64,000 nucleotides of DNA from Sphaerobacter thermophilus DSM 20745 (lineage in GTDB: Bacteria > Chloroflexota > Chloroflexia > Thermomicrobiales > Thermomicrobiaceae). This document shows positions 62,733 to 64,000 of the stretch, in pieces. Each line of letters opens with the position of its first letter. Position 1 is the stretch's first letter. The stretch lies in contig NC_013523.1 in NCBI RefSeq assembly GCF_000024985.1, forward strand, positions 1,674,001-1,738,000. Direction: 5' to 3'. A program made the position numbers and the translations under genes. The notes under the pieces were generated by a model. The model worked only from the letters and a program-made list of their open reading frames with translations. It was not told the origin of the DNA and did not search any database.

Positions 62733-62805
62733 GCCGAGGTAGCTCAGTCGGTAGAGCACGGCACTGAAAATGCCGGTGTCGCCGGTTCGATCCCGGCCCT
62801 CGGCA
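62733..62805 (+). tRNA. tRNA-Phe (GAA anticodon)
   Basis: The acceptor is GCCGAGG/CCTCGGC. The anticodon loop CTGAAAA gives GAA. The T loop is GGTTCGATCC. CCG follows the discriminator, so CCA is not encoded. Confidence 0.94.
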
Positions 62806-62817
62806 CCGCATGCAGCG

Positions 62818-62846
62818 ACGCCCCGGTGAGATCCACCGGGGCGTTC
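62818..62846 (+). terminator. Terminator after tRNA-Phe
   Basis: An 11-bp perfect stem (62818-62828 with 62834-62844) and a 5-base loop are followed by TTCT. It ends the three-tRNA unit. Confidence 0.7.
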
Positions 62847-62950
62847 TGCTATCTACCAATTGTTGTCAGTACGGCGGCCCCGCCCCGTAGCCATGCCGCA
62901 CCGCCCGGCCTGCCGTGACCGGTGGGAGCCACCGCCGCCGTATGCCCGAT

Positions 62951-63199
62951 TCACACGCGCCGCCGCGTAATTGCCCGTGCCAGCAGCCCGGTCACCCCGA
63001 GAGCGAGTAGCCACACCGCAATCATGACTCCGACGACGAAGACATGAGCAAACGGCGCGACTTCCCAGAACGAGGACATCACCCAGCCAAGGGCCACCGC
63101 CACGATCATGACCGCTGCTGCCACCAGACCAACCAGCAGCAACAACAGCATGAACAGGCTCGCCCGGTCGGCTCCCGGCTCGTGTCCGTCGTAGCTCAT
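62951..63199 (-). CDS. Small two-helix membrane protein
   Basis: The 82-residue protein starts at ATG 63199 after GGAGGTGG. Two long hydrophobic helices (ASLFMLLLLLVGLVAAAVMI and VFVVGVMIAVWLLALGVTG) flank a short polar loop, and the C-terminus is basic (ARAITRRRV). No family is recognised. It is followed on the same strand by nothing in the window and lies downstream of acs. Confidence 0.6.
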   Translation of the reverse strand: MSYDGHEPGADRASLFMLLLLLVGLVAAAVMIVAVALGWVMSSFWEVAPFAHVFVVGVMIAVWLLALGVTGLLARAITRRRV

Positions 63200-63271
63200 G
63201 GCGACCACCTCCGCATCGGTGACCGCACTCCCCACGCCACGGGCCCGCCGCGCGCACCGAGGCGCCTGATG

Positions 63272-63335
63272 TTCGTGTCATCCTTCGACCCGCCGGGGGT
63301 CCCGGGCTCCGCCCAGGATGGCTTCAGGCAGGATG
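63272..63335. repeat. Degenerate palindromic repeat downstream of acs
   Basis: GTGTCATCCTTCG at 63275-63287 and later CCAGGATGG and CAGGATGA pieces resemble the 29496-29569 inverted repeat in decayed form. It sits between acs and the small membrane-protein gene. Confidence 0.4.
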
Positions 63336-63369
63336 AAAAAGCGGGGCCGGGCGTGTATGCCCGGCCCCG
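63336..63369 (-). terminator. acs terminator
   Basis: An 11-bp perfect stem (63342-63352 with 63359-63369) is followed on the minus strand by C TTTTT (63340-63336). It lies 34 bases after the acs stop. Confidence 0.88.
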
Positions 63370-63403
63370 TTCGTACGCCGTGCCGTGGAAGCGGCTCGGA
63401 CCG

Positions 63404-64000
63404 TTACTCGCCCGCTGCCTCGCTCGCCGCGTAGCGCTGCTTGATCTCCTCCAGAACGGAGGGATCGGTCAGCGTGGTGGTGTCGCCGAGCACGCGGCCC
63501 TCGGCGATGTCGCGCAGCAGCCGCCGCATGATCTTCGCGCTCCGCGTCTTCGGCAATTCGGCCGTGAAGTAGATCCGGTCCGGTCGTGCGATCGGCCCGA
63601 TCGTCTCGGCCACGTGCTGCCGCAGCTCCCGCGCCAGCTCGTCGGTCGGCTCCACACCTGCGCGCGGGGTGACGAATGCCGCGATCGCCTGCCCCTTGAT
63701 CTCGTGGCTGACGCCGATGACGGCCGCCTCGGCCACCGCCGGGTGGCTCACCAGCGCACTCTCGAGCTCCATCGTCCCCAACCGGTGGCCGGAGACGTTG
63801 AGCACGTCGTCGAGCCGCCCCATAATCCAGAAGTCGCCGTCTTCGTCCTGCTTGGCGCCGTCCCCCGAGACGTAGACCGTCGGCCCGAACTTCGAGAAGT
63901 AGGAATTGACGTAGCGGTCCGGGTCGCCCCAGAGGGTCCGGAACATGGCCGGCCATGGTCGCTTGATGACCAGGTAGCCACCCTGCCCGCGCGGCACCGA
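63404..64000 (-). CDS. acs: Acetyl-CoA synthetase, C-terminal part (truncated by window end)
   Basis: The frame is open to the window edge and gives ~198 residues of the C-terminus of an AMP-forming acyl-CoA synthetase. [29 protein letters not shown] spans motif A8 hinge (here written in part as [17 protein letters not shown]), and the C-terminal domain has [15 protein letters not shown] and [17 protein letters not shown], whose Lys is the acetylation-regulated adenylation lysine. This matches Acs: acetate + ATP + CoA to acetyl-CoA. Acetyl-CoA would feed MetX among others. A strong terminator follows. Confidence 0.93.
   Translation of the reverse strand, partial: SVPRGQGGYLVIKRPWPAMFRTLWGDPDRYVNSYFSKFGPTVYVSGDGAKQDEDGDFWIMGRLDDVLNVSGHRLGTMELESALVSHPAVAEAAVIGVSHEIKGQAIAAFVTPRAGVEPTDELARELRQHVAETIGPIARPDRIYFTAELPKTRSAKIMRRLLRDIAEGRVLGDTTTLTDPSVLEEIKQRYAASEAAGE

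Overview
The window is about 68% G+C bacterial chromosome, densely coded on both strands, with short intergenic gaps and many GTG/TTG starts. Gene content and order point to a Chloroflexota bacterium, most likely a Thermomicrobia/Sphaerobacter-like lineage: NurA beside a HAS-barrel protein, roadblock/MglA modules, a Baseplate-J-like protein between alaS and ruvX, a VanW-family protein and a c-di-AMP receptor. This lineage call is inference from gene families, not a database match.

Layout. 1-8.3 kb: end of a polysaccharide deacetylase, a coiled-coil protein, an unusual symmetric heptamer-repeat element, a luciferase-like oxidoreductase, and a giant 12-repeat Ig-like surface protein split by a single in-frame TAG. 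8.7-15.1 kb: aldo/keto reductase, an AhpD-like protein, and a complete branched-chain-amino-acid-type ABC transporter (livF-G-M-H-K). 15.1-20 kb: two membrane proteins, then metX-metY behind a tandem SAM-I riboswitch and methionine T-box. 20-29.4 kb: a secreted DUF3224-like protein, a cupin, a TetR/membrane-protein divergent pair, hom, asd with a candidate Ile/Thr attenuator, a flippase-like membrane protein and a two-component system. 29.7-36.7 kb: pnp and rpsO, then ilvB-ilvN-ilvC behind a candidate Ile/Leu/Val attenuator. 36.7-42.6 kb: tRNA-Leu, RNase P RNA, tRNA-His, alaS, a Baseplate-J-like protein and ruvX. 42.7-44.5 kb: a lower-G+C DUF262/HNH gene that looks acquired. 44.9-54.9 kb: darA, a site-2 protease, hflX, roadblock-purM-roadblock-MglA, a MoaD-like protein, an acetamidase family enzyme, an HD-domain protein and purH. 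55-64 kb: HAS-barrel/NurA, a small HTH protein, a metalloprotease, VanW, GT2, ridA, three tRNAs, a small membrane protein and the 3' end of acs.

The connecting theme is amino-acid supply. hom and asd make homoserine. metX and metY turn homoserine to homocysteine. ilvBNC makes branched-chain precursors. The liv transporter probably imports amino acids or amides. The leaders upstream of these operons show several sensing mechanisms within 20 kb: a SAM riboswitch and a tRNA-sensing T-box in series, and two apparent ribosome-mediated attenuators whose peptide codons match the pathway products. These leaders, together with the 9+9 heptamer element and the TAG-interrupted adhesin, are the most interesting content. 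No CRISPR array, prophage, transposase or replication origin was seen.
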